NCBI RefSeq assembly: GCF_042649045.1
Contig: NZ_JBHSEF010000023.1
Location: 186,001 to 250,000, forward strand
Length of the DNA: 64,000 nucleotides
Source: Chryseomicrobium palamuruense
GTDB taxonomy: Bacteria; Bacillota; Bacilli; Bacillales_A; Planococcaceae
Direction of reading: 5' to 3'
Positions 17,496 to 27,313 of the stretch are shown here, piece by piece. Both the position numbers and the translations under genes were made by a program. The stretch's first letter is position 1; every line of letters begins with the position of its first letter. The notes beneath the pieces are model-generated. The model worked only from the letters and a program-made list of their open reading frames with translations. It was not told the DNA's origin and did not search any database.

Positions 17496-17786
17496 ATGGA
17501 ATCTTTGGCGCTTAATAGCGATGTCGTATCGATGGAAACGATCAAAGGGCAGAAGTATGTGCAGGCCCTTCATCAGCGAATCTGCGACGGAGCCGTTGGG
17601 TACAAGTTTGCCTCTACGGAACGCGAGGCTGTCGAAGAGTTAGTTGATTTACTGGAGCTGATTCACACCGTCTTACCTCTTCACAATATGACATTTGAAG
17701 AGCTCGACATGGTGCGCCAACGGAAGAAGACGGAACAAGGTTCGTTTTCGAAGGGTATTGTGTTATCGAACCAAGCGGCTGAATAG
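17496..17786 (+). CDS. Hypothetical protein, N-terminus interrupted by a stop
   Basis: I do not recognise a family. The open frame gives 96 residues of helical character, without membrane segments. A stronger start lies in the same frame at 17463, with AAAGGAG 10 bases upstream, but after seven codons (MGSQKLV) it meets TGA at 17484. The ATG at 17496 has no good ribosome site. Either a nonsense change truncated the gene or a seven-codon leader peptide allows reinitiation. A terminator follows the stop. Confidence 0.6.
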   Translation: MESLALNSDVVSMETIKGQKYVQALHQRICDGAVGYKFASTEREAVEELVDLLELIHTVLPLHNMTFEELDMVRQRKKTEQGSFSKGIVLSNQAAE

Positions 17787-17792
17787 CCATCT

Positions 17793-17829
17793 CCCCTAGC
17801 TTTTCTATAAAAGGCTAGGGGATTTTTTT
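17793..17829 (+). terminator. Terminator
   Basis: Stem CCCCTAGCC/GGCTAGGGG-like, 12-base loop, then seven T. It ends the 17496-17786 transcript upstream of cydD. Confidence 0.9.
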
Positions 17830-17932
17830 CCTTGAGGATGTCACAGAATCCTCATACGTCTACGAGTTCTTGAGCTCTCGCAACGGATTGTGCCGATCAA
17901 ATTCCGTATAATAGAGACAAGAGGTGAAGCAC

Positions 17933-19651
17933 ATGAAAACGCTCCAAGCGTGGGCAATGCAGTATAGATTATTTCTGGGCATTCTTTTTCTCATTAATGT
18001 CCTCTTGGGAATCACTGTCATTGGTCAAAGCTATGCCATCGTTCAAATCGTCGATTCTGTTTTTATGGAATCTACCACGTTTCAACAAATCGTCCCGTAC
18101 CTCATGGGACTTGCTGCATTTTTACTGATTCGCACATTCCTTAATTACACGAATGCCCGTATAGGCTTGTCGTTATCTCATCATGTCCGACACTCCTTAC
18201 GAAACGCCTTAACTACTAAATGGACAAAGATACCTGTTGAACAAACCGGGGAATCGTTAACTGGTAGCCGAATCACCACTCTAATCGAACAAATTGACCA
18301 GATTGATCCATACTTCCGTGAGTATATTCCGCAAGTTATCAAGACGACGATTCTTCCACTTTTAATTTTGATAGCTGTTTTTTACGTCAACCCGAATAGT
18401 GGATGGATTATGCTAATAACCGCCCCATTTATTCCGATTTCCTATATCTTAATTGGCGTGAAGACCCAACAAAAGTCGGAAAGGCAACTGGCGGAACTCT
18501 CTCGTTTCTCAGGGAAGTTCTTAGATATCCTCCAAGGACTACCCACGTTAAAGCTATTAGGTAGAGGAAAAGAGCAATCTGACATCCTCCAACAAAACAA
18601 TCAGGGATTTCAAAATACGACCTTATCTATTCTAAAGATTGCCTTTGCTTCGTCTTTCTTTATTGAGTTGATTATCACACTAGGCATAGGTTTACTAGCA
18701 CTGGAAATTGGTTTTCAAATGCTCGTTTATGAAACACTCGCGTTTGCGTCGGCCTTCTTCATCCTTGCCATTGCACCCGAATATTATAATTCATTAAAAG
18801 AACTCGGATCCGCCTTTCACACCGGACGAGGCAGTTTAGCTGCAGCTGAGCAGATTTCAAAAGAACTCGATAAAGAAGAACGTCCGGTCTCTTGGGGAAG
18901 TCAATTCATAGAAGGACCCATTCGTTTAGATGCAAACAGCCTATCTTTTCAGTATGATGATGGATTTGAACTGTATGTGAATCATTTCACGTTGGCTAAA
19001 CAGAAGCGGGCTGTTATCATTGGACCTTCCGGACAAGGGAAAACCACCCTTTTGAACGTCCTCGCCGGTATTTATGAAAAACAACAAGGCGAATTACGTT
19101 TGAATGGAGAACTACGTGAAAACATTGACGAGAACAGCTGGTGGAAAACGACCTCTTATATTTCTCAGCAACCCTACCTTTTTTCAGGAACACTTCGTGA
19201 AAATGTGTCGATGGGTGAACACTATACAGATGATGAAGTAACCAAGGCGCTTCAGACTTCCGGACTTCAGGAATGGATTACCTCCTTACCTCAAGGTTTA
19301 GATACAAACATAGGTGAAGGTGGGCGTGGTTTATCTGGTGGAGAAAAACAACGTGTCGCTCTGGCTCGTGCTTTTTTAAAAAAGCCTACCATGGTTTTTT
19401 TTGATGAACCCACTGTCGGCTTAGACGTGCGGACGGAACAGATTTTAGCTAATTCCATCGATGCTCTTGCAGAAACGGCAACCGTCCTTACCGTGGCACA
19501 CCGACTTCCGACCATTCGTAAAGCGGAATGGCTGTACGTTATAGAGGGTGGAAAGGTGACGGCTATGGGCACACCAGAAGATTTGTTGATTACAAGCCCT
19601 TACTATCAATCCCTTATGAAAAGAGGCGCTTCAGATGCAAACACTCATTGA
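17933..19651 (+). CDS. cydD: Cysteine/glutathione ABC exporter subunit CydD
   Basis: CydD is half of the heterodimeric CydDC ABC transporter needed to assemble cytochrome bd oxidase. The N-terminal six-helix membrane domain (1-310) is followed by an ATPase domain with Walker A GPSGQGKTT, signature LSGGEKQR and Walker B MVFFDEPT. Its 572 residues fit the family. The ATG at 17933 is chosen over a GTG three codons earlier, which overlaps the ribosome site AGAGGTGA. It overlaps cydC by 17 bases. The oxidase genes cydAB are not adjacent. Confidence 0.92.
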   Translation: MKTLQAWAMQYRLFLGILFLINVLLGITVIGQSYAIVQIVDSVFMESTTFQQIVPYLMGLAAFLLIRTFLNYTNARIGLSLSHHVRHSLRNALTTKWTKIPVEQTGESLTGSRITTLIEQIDQIDPYFREYIPQVIKTTILPLLILIAVFYVNPNSGWIMLITAPFIPISYILIGVKTQQKSERQLAELSRFSGKFLDILQGLPTLKLLGRGKEQSDILQQNNQGFQNTTLSILKIAFASSFFIELIITLGIGLLALEIGFQMLVYETLAFASAFFILAIAPEYYNSLKELGSAFHTGRGSLAAAEQISKELDKEERPVSWGSQFIEGPIRLDANSLSFQYDDGFELYVNHFTLAKQKRAVIIGPSGQGKTTLLNVLAGIYEKQQGELRLNGELRENIDENSWWKTTSYISQQPYLFSGTLRENVSMGEHYTDDEVTKALQTSGLQEWITSLPQGLDTNIGEGGRGLSGGEKQRVALARAFLKKPTMVFFDEPTVGLDVRTEQILANSIDALAETATVLTVAHRLPTIRKAEWLYVIEGGKVTAMGTPEDLLITSPYYQSLMKRGASDANTH

Positions 19652-21320
19652 TTTACTTTGGCACGAAAAGCGTGATGCCCTCTACTCCGTCGGACTCGGT
19701 GCATTAAGCGGTTTAACAGCTGTTGCCTTATTCGCAATGAGTGGGTATATGATTTCGAAAGCTGCACTGGCTCCTCCGTTCTATACCATTTTGATTTTAA
19801 CATCCTTCTTAAAACTGTTTGGAGCTGTGAAATCAAGCTCTCGCTATTTTGAACGTGTCATTTCTCACCGTGTGACATTTCAAGCACTTAGTCGCATCCG
19901 GTTGCACTTTTTTGAACAGTTGCAGCCACATGTTCCGCAATTGTTCTCAAAATATCGGTCGGGCGACTTGCTCGCACGGTTTGTGGGAGATGTGGAAGCA
20001 CTTCAAAACTTCTTTTTACGTGTGGTTTACCCTCCACTCGTGACAGCAGTTGTCTTTCTGGCCACTATTTTCTTTTCATTGTTCTTTTCCGTCTGGATAG
20101 CTCTCGCCTTACTTATCGGTATACTACTTGTATCCGTTGTGATTCCCGTGATTCTTTCAAAACGACTGACAAAATACGATGTATTAGAAAAGCGTGCAGC
20201 ACTCTCTACAGAGACAGCTGAGTATTTTGCGGGATATCGGGACTTGCGACTGCACCAACAGGCAAAAAATAAACAACAATCTTTAGAACGCCTGCAACAC
20301 ATGTACGAACAAGAACAACATAGAAACAGTCGTGTCCAAGTATGGAGTCAGACACTCAATGCTGGAGTTGCCTCGTTTAGTGCTTTTGCTGTATTGGCGG
20401 CAGGTGCCTATTTAGTTTCTACGGGGGAACTAAATGGCTTATACTTAGCCATGCTAACCCTTGTGGCACTCACATCATTTGAAAGTGCGATTCCTCTAGC
20501 AAATACGCCTACTTATTTTCATGAATCTAACCAGGCTATGGAACGATTAGAATTTCTTGATAAAGAGCCGTTACCGATAAAAGATCACTCGTTACTGGTT
20601 GCAGAATCATATACTTTGATGGTGAATCAACTGATCTATTCCTACCCAGAAGCGCTTCGCCCAGTTTTAAACAACATCTCACTGACCTTTCCGGCAGGCT
20701 CCTCGACTGTCATTGTAGGTGCCAGTGGTTCAGGCAAATCGACGCTTCTTCAATTATTAGCTGGGATGATCATGCCAACCAGTGGGGAAATCCTTTATAA
20801 CGGTCAAGATATTTCTAACGTCCAAGAAGAAAGCTTGTGGCAGCAAACCGGAATACAGCTACAATCAAGCCACTTCTTTTACGGAACTGTTCGCGAAAAC
20901 CTTGCACTTGCTCATGCATCGGCAACGGATGAAGAGCTACAGCAGGCTCTGGAGAAAGCTCAACTTCCGCTAGATTTGGATGCGTCTGTGTTTGAAAGAG
21001 GAGAGAACTTATCTGGAGGTGAAAAGCAGCGACTCTCACTTGCCCGACTGTTTCTTCAACGGGCCAAGGTATGGCTACTTGATGAACCCTTTACTAGTAT
21101 GGACTCCTTCACAGAAGAACGATTGTCAAGTGAACTTAAACAACATTTGAATGGCGGCACAGTCATTATGATTAGTCATAAGCTAAATGGTCTTGAAGAA
21201 GTCGATCAAATCGTTGTAATGGACCACGGAGAAATCAAAGAGGTAGGATCTTTTGAAGAATTAGTGGCCCGTCAAGGATTGTTCTATGAGATGTTAGAAA
21301 TTGAAAATCAAATCGTATAA
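19635..21320 (+). CDS. cydC: Cysteine/glutathione ABC exporter subunit CydC
   Basis: This is the partner subunit of CydD, exporting reduced thiols and needed for cytochrome bd maturation. It is 561 residues long, with a six-helix membrane domain and an ATPase domain having Walker A GASGSGKST, signature LSGGEKQR and Walker B VWLLDEPF. Its start lies inside the end of cydD, with AGAGG upstream, indicating translational coupling. Other heterodimeric exporters are possible, but the tandem pair and the order are typical of cydDC. Confidence 0.92.
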   Translation: MQTLIDLLWHEKRDALYSVGLGALSGLTAVALFAMSGYMISKAALAPPFYTILILTSFLKLFGAVKSSSRYFERVISHRVTFQALSRIRLHFFEQLQPHVPQLFSKYRSGDLLARFVGDVEALQNFFLRVVYPPLVTAVVFLATIFFSLFFSVWIALALLIGILLVSVVIPVILSKRLTKYDVLEKRAALSTETAEYFAGYRDLRLHQQAKNKQQSLERLQHMYEQEQHRNSRVQVWSQTLNAGVASFSAFAVLAAGAYLVSTGELNGLYLAMLTLVALTSFESAIPLANTPTYFHESNQAMERLEFLDKEPLPIKDHSLLVAESYTLMVNQLIYSYPEALRPVLNNISLTFPAGSSTVIVGASGSGKSTLLQLLAGMIMPTSGEILYNGQDISNVQEESLWQQTGIQLQSSHFFYGTVRENLALAHASATDEELQQALEKAQLPLDLDASVFERGENLSGGEKQRLSLARLFLQRAKVWLLDEPFTSMDSFTEERLSSELKQHLNGGTVIMISHKLNGLEEVDQIVVMDHGEIKEVGSFEELVARQGLFYEMLEIENQIV

Positions 21321-21324
21321 TGAT

Positions 21325-21362
21325 AAACGCTCCTCTGCACCGAAATGCTGAGGAGCGTTTTT
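21325..21362. terminator. Bidirectional terminator after cydC
   Basis: Stem AAACGCTCCTC / GAGGAGCGTTT with a 14-base loop, between convergent genes. Confidence 0.9.
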
Positions 21363-23794
21363 ATGAGTGATTCCACTCATCTTGTAGGAGATCGGGTGGC
21401 AGTGGTCGGCTAAAGTAGTACCCTTGGAATACATGACAGCCCAGTTGCTTCAGTTCGGCTACTTGAGCAGGTGTCTCGACTCCCTCCGCAACCACAGTTA
21501 TATCTAAGTGATGTCCTAGAGATATAATAGTGGCAACAATCGCTCTTCCCTCTTTCGTAAAGAGGTTGTTGACGAATGCTTTATCAATTTTAATGTGGTC
21601 AATCGAGAAGTTCTGCAAATATTTGAGAGAACTGTATCCTGTGCCGAAATCATCCATCGCAATTTTGACACCTAGTGTTTTTAGTTCTTGAAGAATACCG
21701 GTAGCGATGTCTTCCTGCATCGCAATGGTCTCGGTAATCTCGAGCATTAAATACTCTGGTGGAAGCCCAGTACTCGTAAGAATAGCTTTGATTTTTTCAA
21801 CTAAATCCGATTGATAAAATTGTCGTAACGATAAGTTGACGGAAACGGGTAATGGGTTCATGCCGGCATTCTGCCAAGTTACATTCTGTCGGCAGGCTTC
21901 TTCTAACACCCATTCTCCAATTGGAACAATCATGCCTGTTTCTTCCGCAACAGGAATAAAGGCAGCCGGAGTCACCATGCCCAGTTCTTTGTTATTCCAT
22001 CGGATGAGGGCCTCTATACCATGAAGTTCCTTTGTATCCGCACGATACTGTGGCTGATAGTGTAAGACAAATTCTTTATTCTCTAAAGCCTCATGTAGAA
22101 GAGCTTCCATTCGCAAATCCGAATGGGCAAGCCCTTCAATATCTGAAGAGTATACTTGGAAATTATTGCGCCCGTACTTCTTCGCATGATACATGGCATG
22201 ATCGGCTGCCCGTACGATTTCTTTTTCATCGACTCCATGTCGTGGGTATACCCCAATACCAATACTTGCTGTAAGAACAGTTGTGAATCCATCTATTTCA
22301 AACGATTTACCCACCGCACAAACCACTTCCATGGCAAGTACTTTCACTTCAAGTTCAGAAAAATGAGGGGTTAATACAGCAAATTCATCCCCGCCAAAGC
22401 GGTAAACACTCCCTTTGTCACCAACCACTTTTTGCAATCGCTCTGCAAAACTAGTAAGTAGCTGGTCACCTGCTTCATGCCCCAGATTGTCATTGATAAA
22501 TTTAAAGCGGTCAAGATCTACAATCCATACAGCCAGTTCTTGTCCTTGTTGAATGGATTTTCTCAAATCCTCATTAAAAAGACGCCGATTTCCAAGGCCC
22601 GTTAAATTATCATGATAGGCCATGTACCTCATCACTTCATCATGTCGCTTTTGTAGCGTGATATCCTTCCCAATACAATGAATATGGGTCAGCTCATTAT
22701 TGACGAAAGCGGGGATGAGGGTAACGTGCAAATAGATGATTTCATTATCTTTATTTCGAGCAATCGTTTCATATTGATATGGTTGCCCTTTCAAAACTTG
22801 CTGAAAGTGGTTCCAAGTCTGCTCACGTACCTCTTCATCAATAAACGGTAAAAAAGATTGACCAGCCAGTTCTTCCGGTTGCACACCTAAGAGTTCTTCT
22901 GTTGTTTTATTAAACGTAATAAAACGACCTTCTAAGTCATATGTAATAACTGGATCAATGTTATAGTAGAAGAACGCACGGTTGCTTTCTACACTTTCTT
23001 TGATTTGCTGTTCCATCGAAAGTCGGTCAGTAATATCTTGCGCAGTCCCTATCACACCCGTGACTTTCCCATCAATAATAATCGGAACTGCTGTAATTTC
23101 TACGGAAATGGCTATCCCTTTCTTATCCTTCATCGTAATAAAGAAGTTTTCTACATGTCCATCCAACACCTTTAAGAAATGATTATAGGTACGTTCAAGA
23201 TCTGCTGGAACAGTTACTTCTTGATAACTCATTCCAATGATTTCTTCGCGCGAATAGCCGAGAATCTTGAGGCCTGCATCATTAAAATTTGTAAAATGAC
23301 CTTCTTTATCAATCATATAGACAATATTTGGATTGTATTTAAAGAGAGATTCAAACTCCGATAATGTGACACGTAACTTTTCCTTCGTCTGATAATGATC
23401 CGTGGCATCTACAATAGTTAGGACAAAAAAAAGGCTTTCCATCGGTGGTAAAGAAATCTTTTAAACTCACTTTTAATGCGCGCCCTTGCAAATGGTTGAA
23501 TAGCGGAGATTGTTTATGTGTATACAGCCGATCTTTATATGTCTCCTCTATTTCCTCCATCGTGCTTTCTAGTTGTGCACCAAAGAATTCAGACCATGTA
23601 AACGTACATAACTCATCTGCTGACATGTTCAATAACTCTTCAGCTTTCGTATTCGCATAAATGAACTGCAAAGGTTGTCCAAATTCATTGGAGTTTAATA
23701 AACAGAGCGGCTCGGGCATCCGTTCCAGTAAGAGATGCAAATCTTTCTCACTGAAAAATTGATAAAGATTTGTTAAACAGGTATTTATTTTCAT
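21361..23794 (-). pseudogene. PAS-GGDEF-EAL cyclic-di-GMP protein, frameshifted
   Basis: The full reading frame is split. The 5' part (23351-23794, 147 codons) holds an N-terminal PAS domain. The 3' part (21361 to about 23442) continues with the end of that PAS domain, two more PAS domains, a GGDEF domain with intact GGDEF and an EAL domain with EALIRW and DDFGTGYSSLKYL. The frames join in a run of eight T (minus strand, 23425-23432). With seven T the protein reads through as DGKPFFVLTIVDAT. Intact, it would be a bifunctional enzyme of about 810 residues. The large 3' frame has no good ribosome site. Confidence 0.85.
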
Positions 23795-23891
23795 AGGCCT
23801 CCACCACCAGACAGTAAATTTAATTAAGACAAAGGGAATAGATTTTGTCTCATTGTATCAAATGATTCGACAAGAATATATGACAATTATT

Positions 23892-23924
23892 AAAAAAAGC
23901 CCCTCAATGCATAAGTGAAGGACT
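23892..23924 (-). terminator. Terminator of the amidinotransferase-fold gene
   Basis: Minus strand CCTTCA / TGAGGG stem, followed by GG, C and seven T. Confidence 0.7.
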
Positions 23925-23938
23925 GTCTGTCTATTCAT

Positions 23939-24793
23939 TTATATACGTGTTAAAGGCATTGTACAACAGCGGAAGGAGCCGCCAGATTTAATGATTTCAC
24001 TAAACTCAATTTCAATCACTCGAAACCCATGCAGTTTCAGTTGTGCATTCACTTTTTTATTTTGAGGCAGACTGATGATTTGTTTTTGCCCGACCGCAAG
24101 GACATTGGTTCCCATGGCAAACTGTTCTTCTTCACCCACTTCGATCAGAGTGAAGTGCTGCGCAAGTAGTTCATACGCTTCTTTTGAAAGCGCAGCAGGA
24201 TAAATCAATGCATGAGTTTTAGAGATGATGGTAAATACACAGTCTAGATGAAGACATGCAGCATCGAACGGTACACGAATAATCGTATATCCTGGCAATT
24301 GTCTTTCTAGGAAATCAATAGCTTCATGATCGGTTCGAAGACTGATGCCAACAAAGATACGTTGACCATCGATGACCACGTCCCCGCCTTCAATAGACCC
24401 AGCTGTCATTTTTTGATACGGAAACCCATTCGAACCGATCCATTCACGTAATACCTTTTCTTCTCCTTGGCGAATAGGGCTAGCCATTTCGGAAATAAAC
24501 ACTCGGTTTCCAATCGTAAATCCAATATCTCGTGTAAAGACCTGTTCCGGAAATTCAGGTCGACTAGGTAGCGTGATGACATCGACTCCGAGTTCTTTCA
24601 GCTTTTGTGTGAAATTGTGATGCTGTTCCATGGCACGTGGAACATCGATGTTTTCTTTGGCATAACGTTTTTGCACCGTATTGATGACTTCTTCAATCTT
24701 CATATATACCGGCTCACAAACGATTACTTGTTCAAGTGAAGCATATTCGGTGTGGCAACCATGCCATCGCGTTTCGTGTTGTTCAAGTCCCAT
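23939..24793 (-). CDS. Dimethylarginine dimethylaminohydrolase-like (YkgA-type) hydrolase
   Basis: This is a guanidino-group-modifying enzyme of the pentein fold, probably acting on arginine derivatives (dimethylarginase or a related hydrolase). Expected residues are visible: EGGDV near residue 140, HLDCVFT near 192 (catalytic His) and the C-terminal GGSFRCCTMPL with the nucleophilic Cys. Its 284 residues match DDAH-like proteins. A GAGGTGGAG site precedes the ATG. It is transcribed alone. The exact substrate cannot be told from sequence. Confidence 0.85.
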   Translation of the reverse strand: MGLEQHETRWHGCHTEYASLEQVIVCEPVYMKIEEVINTVQKRYAKENIDVPRAMEQHHNFTQKLKELGVDVITLPSRPEFPEQVFTRDIGFTIGNRVFISEMASPIRQGEEKVLREWIGSNGFPYQKMTAGSIEGGDVVIDGQRIFVGISLRTDHEAIDFLERQLPGYTIIRVPFDAACLHLDCVFTIISKTHALIYPAALSKEAYELLAQHFTLIEVGEEEQFAMGTNVLAVGQKQIISLPQNKKVNAQLKLHGFRVIEIEFSEIIKSGGSFRCCTMPLTRI

Positions 24794-24941
24794 GTTTTCT
24801 CCACCTCGACCTCTTTTGGTACTCTTACTATTTCCTTTTTTATACGAGGTAAACTCAGAATAGGAAAAACGCGTTTTTTTCTCGCAGGTTTAGGGAATGA
24901 CAAAGGAAACAAGATATCATGAGTTGGAGGGACAACCCGTT

Positions 24942-25697
24942 ATGATTCAAGCAAAGCATGCATTGTTAACGAAAGAAGATGTGGAGACACGGACCGATTT
25001 GCCGGAATGGTTTAAAAGAGAGTTTCAAACCTTCGAAAACACCATTACGGATAAGACATTCCCTTGTTATTTTGGACGCACCGGTCATCTGCGCGGCGAA
25101 CTTCGATATGCTTATATATCACAAGATGATTGGTCCAATGCATCGATAGCTTTAAAGGATTTTCTCGCTCTATTTGAAGACCCGAACCATAAACGACACG
25201 GATTATTTTTGTTTGTGGAACCTTTTGAAAAAGAAGGACCACTCGATGCGTATCGAACACAATTTTGGGACATCCTCCAGTATTTACATCAGGTCGATGA
25301 TGTCCAATGGCCAGAAGAAGCTCCGAAAGACCCAGATCATTATTTATGGGATTTCCGTTATGCAGGTCAACCAATTTTTGCGTTTGGAAATACTCCCGCT
25401 TATAAGCAACGAAAAACACGCGACCTTGGAAATGCGATGGTCATCGGGTTTCAACCTCGCTTGATTTTTCAAGGGCTTGAAGGAACTGAAAAAGGCGGCA
25501 TCATGTCTCGCGAGAAAGTACGTGAACGCGTAGAGAAGTGGGACGGTCTACCGAAACATCCGGACATTAGTCACTTTGGTGATCCAACACATAATGAATG
25601 GAAGCAATTCTTTATTGGTGACGATAGTGAGCCGATTTTAGGAAAATGTCCTTTCCAACATAAAGCCTTACAACAAACAAACGAGACGTTAAATTAA
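24942..25697 (+). CDS. YqcI/YcgG family protein
   Basis: The protein belongs to the YqcI/YcgG family, recognised by FPCYFGRTGHLRGELRYAYI near the N-terminus and the C-terminal LGKCPFQHK. Some relatives are heme-dependent oxygenases acting on guanidino or amino nitrogen, so the substrate here is open. The ATG at 24942 is chosen because TTGGAGGGA lies 10 bases upstream; an in-frame ATG at 24897 is possible. It is divergent from an arginine-derivative hydrolase, a suggestive but unproven pairing. A strong terminator follows. Confidence 0.82.
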   Translation: MIQAKHALLTKEDVETRTDLPEWFKREFQTFENTITDKTFPCYFGRTGHLRGELRYAYISQDDWSNASIALKDFLALFEDPNHKRHGLFLFVEPFEKEGPLDAYRTQFWDILQYLHQVDDVQWPEEAPKDPDHYLWDFRYAGQPIFAFGNTPAYKQRKTRDLGNAMVIGFQPRLIFQGLEGTEKGGIMSREKVRERVEKWDGLPKHPDISHFGDPTHNEWKQFFIGDDSEPILGKCPFQHKALQQTNETLN

Positions 25698-25713
25698 CGT
25701 CTCGTTTGTTTTT
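25675..25713 (+). terminator. Terminator after the YqcI/YcgG gene
   Basis: A 16-pair stem (AAACAAACGAGACGTT / AACGTCTCGTTTGTTT) around a 5-base loop with a T tail. It overlaps the stop. Confidence 0.92.
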
Positions 25714-25739
25714 AGTAGAGGACAAAATTCGTTCTATCC

Positions 25740-27038
25740 TCATAATATGACAGCGGGTTCATAAACATAAAAGGTCGATTTGTTGTCAGCTTTCGTCGTG
25801 TACATTGCTTCATCGGCAAAACGAATCAATTCTTTTTGATCACGGGTATGGTCGGGATAAAGAGCAAGCCCAATGTCTACATTGAAATGAATCGTATGAC
25901 CGTCATATTCCCACGGATTTTTAAATTCTTCCATGATGCGTTCCGCCACCACAATGGCATCTTCTTCTTTTTCAATATCCGGTAAAACGATAGCAAATTC
26001 GTCCTCACCGAAACGGGCTACCGTATCTACTTGACGTACACTGCGCTCTAAGCGGCGTGCCAATTTTTTGATGACTTCGTCTCCGATGTCATGTCCAAAT
26101 GTATCGTTGATACGCTTGAAATTTTTACCATCAATCAGGAGCAAACCGACTTTTTTGTCTTTTCGCTCTGCTTGACGAAGAGCCATGTTTAGGCGGTCTT
26201 CAAATAGACGGCGATTTGGTAAGCCAGATAAATAATCATGGAACGCCATCTTAGCTAATTTTTCTCTGTATTCGATCCGTTCAGAAATGTTGCGAGCGGA
26301 AGTGACGACTTGAGTAACTTGACCGTCTTTAATGACAGGGGTCGCTACAATTTCCATCCATACGTGATGACCATCTCTATGAAGATATTTAACTTCTACT
26401 GTAATGGCTTTTTGTTCTTTAATGATAGATTCAAAATTTTGAACGATTGTCTCTCTTTCTTCTTGACCCAGGAAATCCTTAAAGTGTTTGCCGATATAAG
26501 TATCTGGCAAGAAACCGACAATGACTTCACTAGATGGAGAGACATATTCAATAATGCCATCTGTATTGATCAATTTGATGACATCCAGGGAGTTTTCAGT
26601 AATCAAACGATATTTCTCTTCATTTTCACGAAGCATTTGTTCGAGTTGGTATTTCTCGGTGATGTCTTTAACAATTGTTAAGATATACGAACAGCTGCCG
26701 TTTTCATCAAAGATGGGATAAAGGGTTGTATCACCGATGAGTAAGCGTGTTGGATTTAAGAGATGATAAACAAATTTGACAGGTTCTTTTGTATCAGCTA
26801 CCTGCTGGAAATGACTATGTAAAACCTCCACTTCTTCCGGTTTATCGGCTACTTCTTGCAGTGTTTTGCCAATAGCCGAGTGGTCAAACAACAGCACTTG
26901 TTTAACGGATTGATTAATGTATTCATAGCTAAAGCCTTTCGATTCCACTTTCAATAAAAACACGAGATCATCTACAAAATCAAATAGCCGAACCATCTTC
27001 AATCCTTCTGATAAATGTGTATCGAAGAAATTTTGCAT
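25740..27038 (-). CDS. PAS-PAS-GGDEF-like protein with degenerate GEDEF motif
   Basis: The 432-residue protein has two PAS domains (about 10-135 and 140-265) and a GGDEF-type domain (about 268-430). The signature reads RFGEDEF instead of GGDEF, and the metal-binding DxDxFK element reads IDGKNFK. The second glycine contacts GTP in known structures, so cyclase activity may be lost and the domain may serve as a sensor or binding module. It is soluble and monocistronic. Confidence 0.88.
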   Translation of the reverse strand: MQNFFDTHLSEGLKMVRLFDFVDDLVFLLKVESKGFSYEYINQSVKQVLLFDHSAIGKTLQEVADKPEEVEVLHSHFQQVADTKEPVKFVYHLLNPTRLLIGDTTLYPIFDENGSCSYILTIVKDITEKYQLEQMLRENEEKYRLITENSLDVIKLINTDGIIEYVSPSSEVIVGFLPDTYIGKHFKDFLGQEERETIVQNFESIIKEQKAITVEVKYLHRDGHHVWMEIVATPVIKDGQVTQVVTSARNISERIEYREKLAKMAFHDYLSGLPNRRLFEDRLNMALRQAERKDKKVGLLLIDGKNFKRINDTFGHDIGDEVIKKLARRLERSVRQVDTVARFGEDEFAIVLPDIEKEEDAIVVAERIMEEFKNPWEYDGHTIHFNVDIGLALYPDHTRDQKELIRFADEAMYTTKADNKSTFYVYEPAVIL

Positions 27039-27222
27039 CGCCCTTTTCCCCTTTAAGAACTAATTTCATTGATTATATACTATATACCCGTTAATAATCG
27101 ATTTTACACGAAGAATAATGGATGTTATGTGAAATTTCTCACCACCTATTTGACCTTATTGTTATTTTTTTGTCTATATCGAGTGAAGTACTTCCTTAAG
27201 TCTCCTAAGATATGCATAATAA

Positions 27223-27246
27223 AATCCACCTAGAAGAAGGTGGATT
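27223..27246 (-). terminator. Terminator of the HtrA-like protease gene
   Basis: Stem AATCCACCT / AGGTGGATT with a six-base loop and four T on the minus strand. Confidence 0.7.
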
Positions 27247-27313
27247 CGGCATTTCTATTCGACAAAATGTTCCACGAGGAACGATTCCATAGTCAGTAAG
27301 GGAAGAGAAGATT

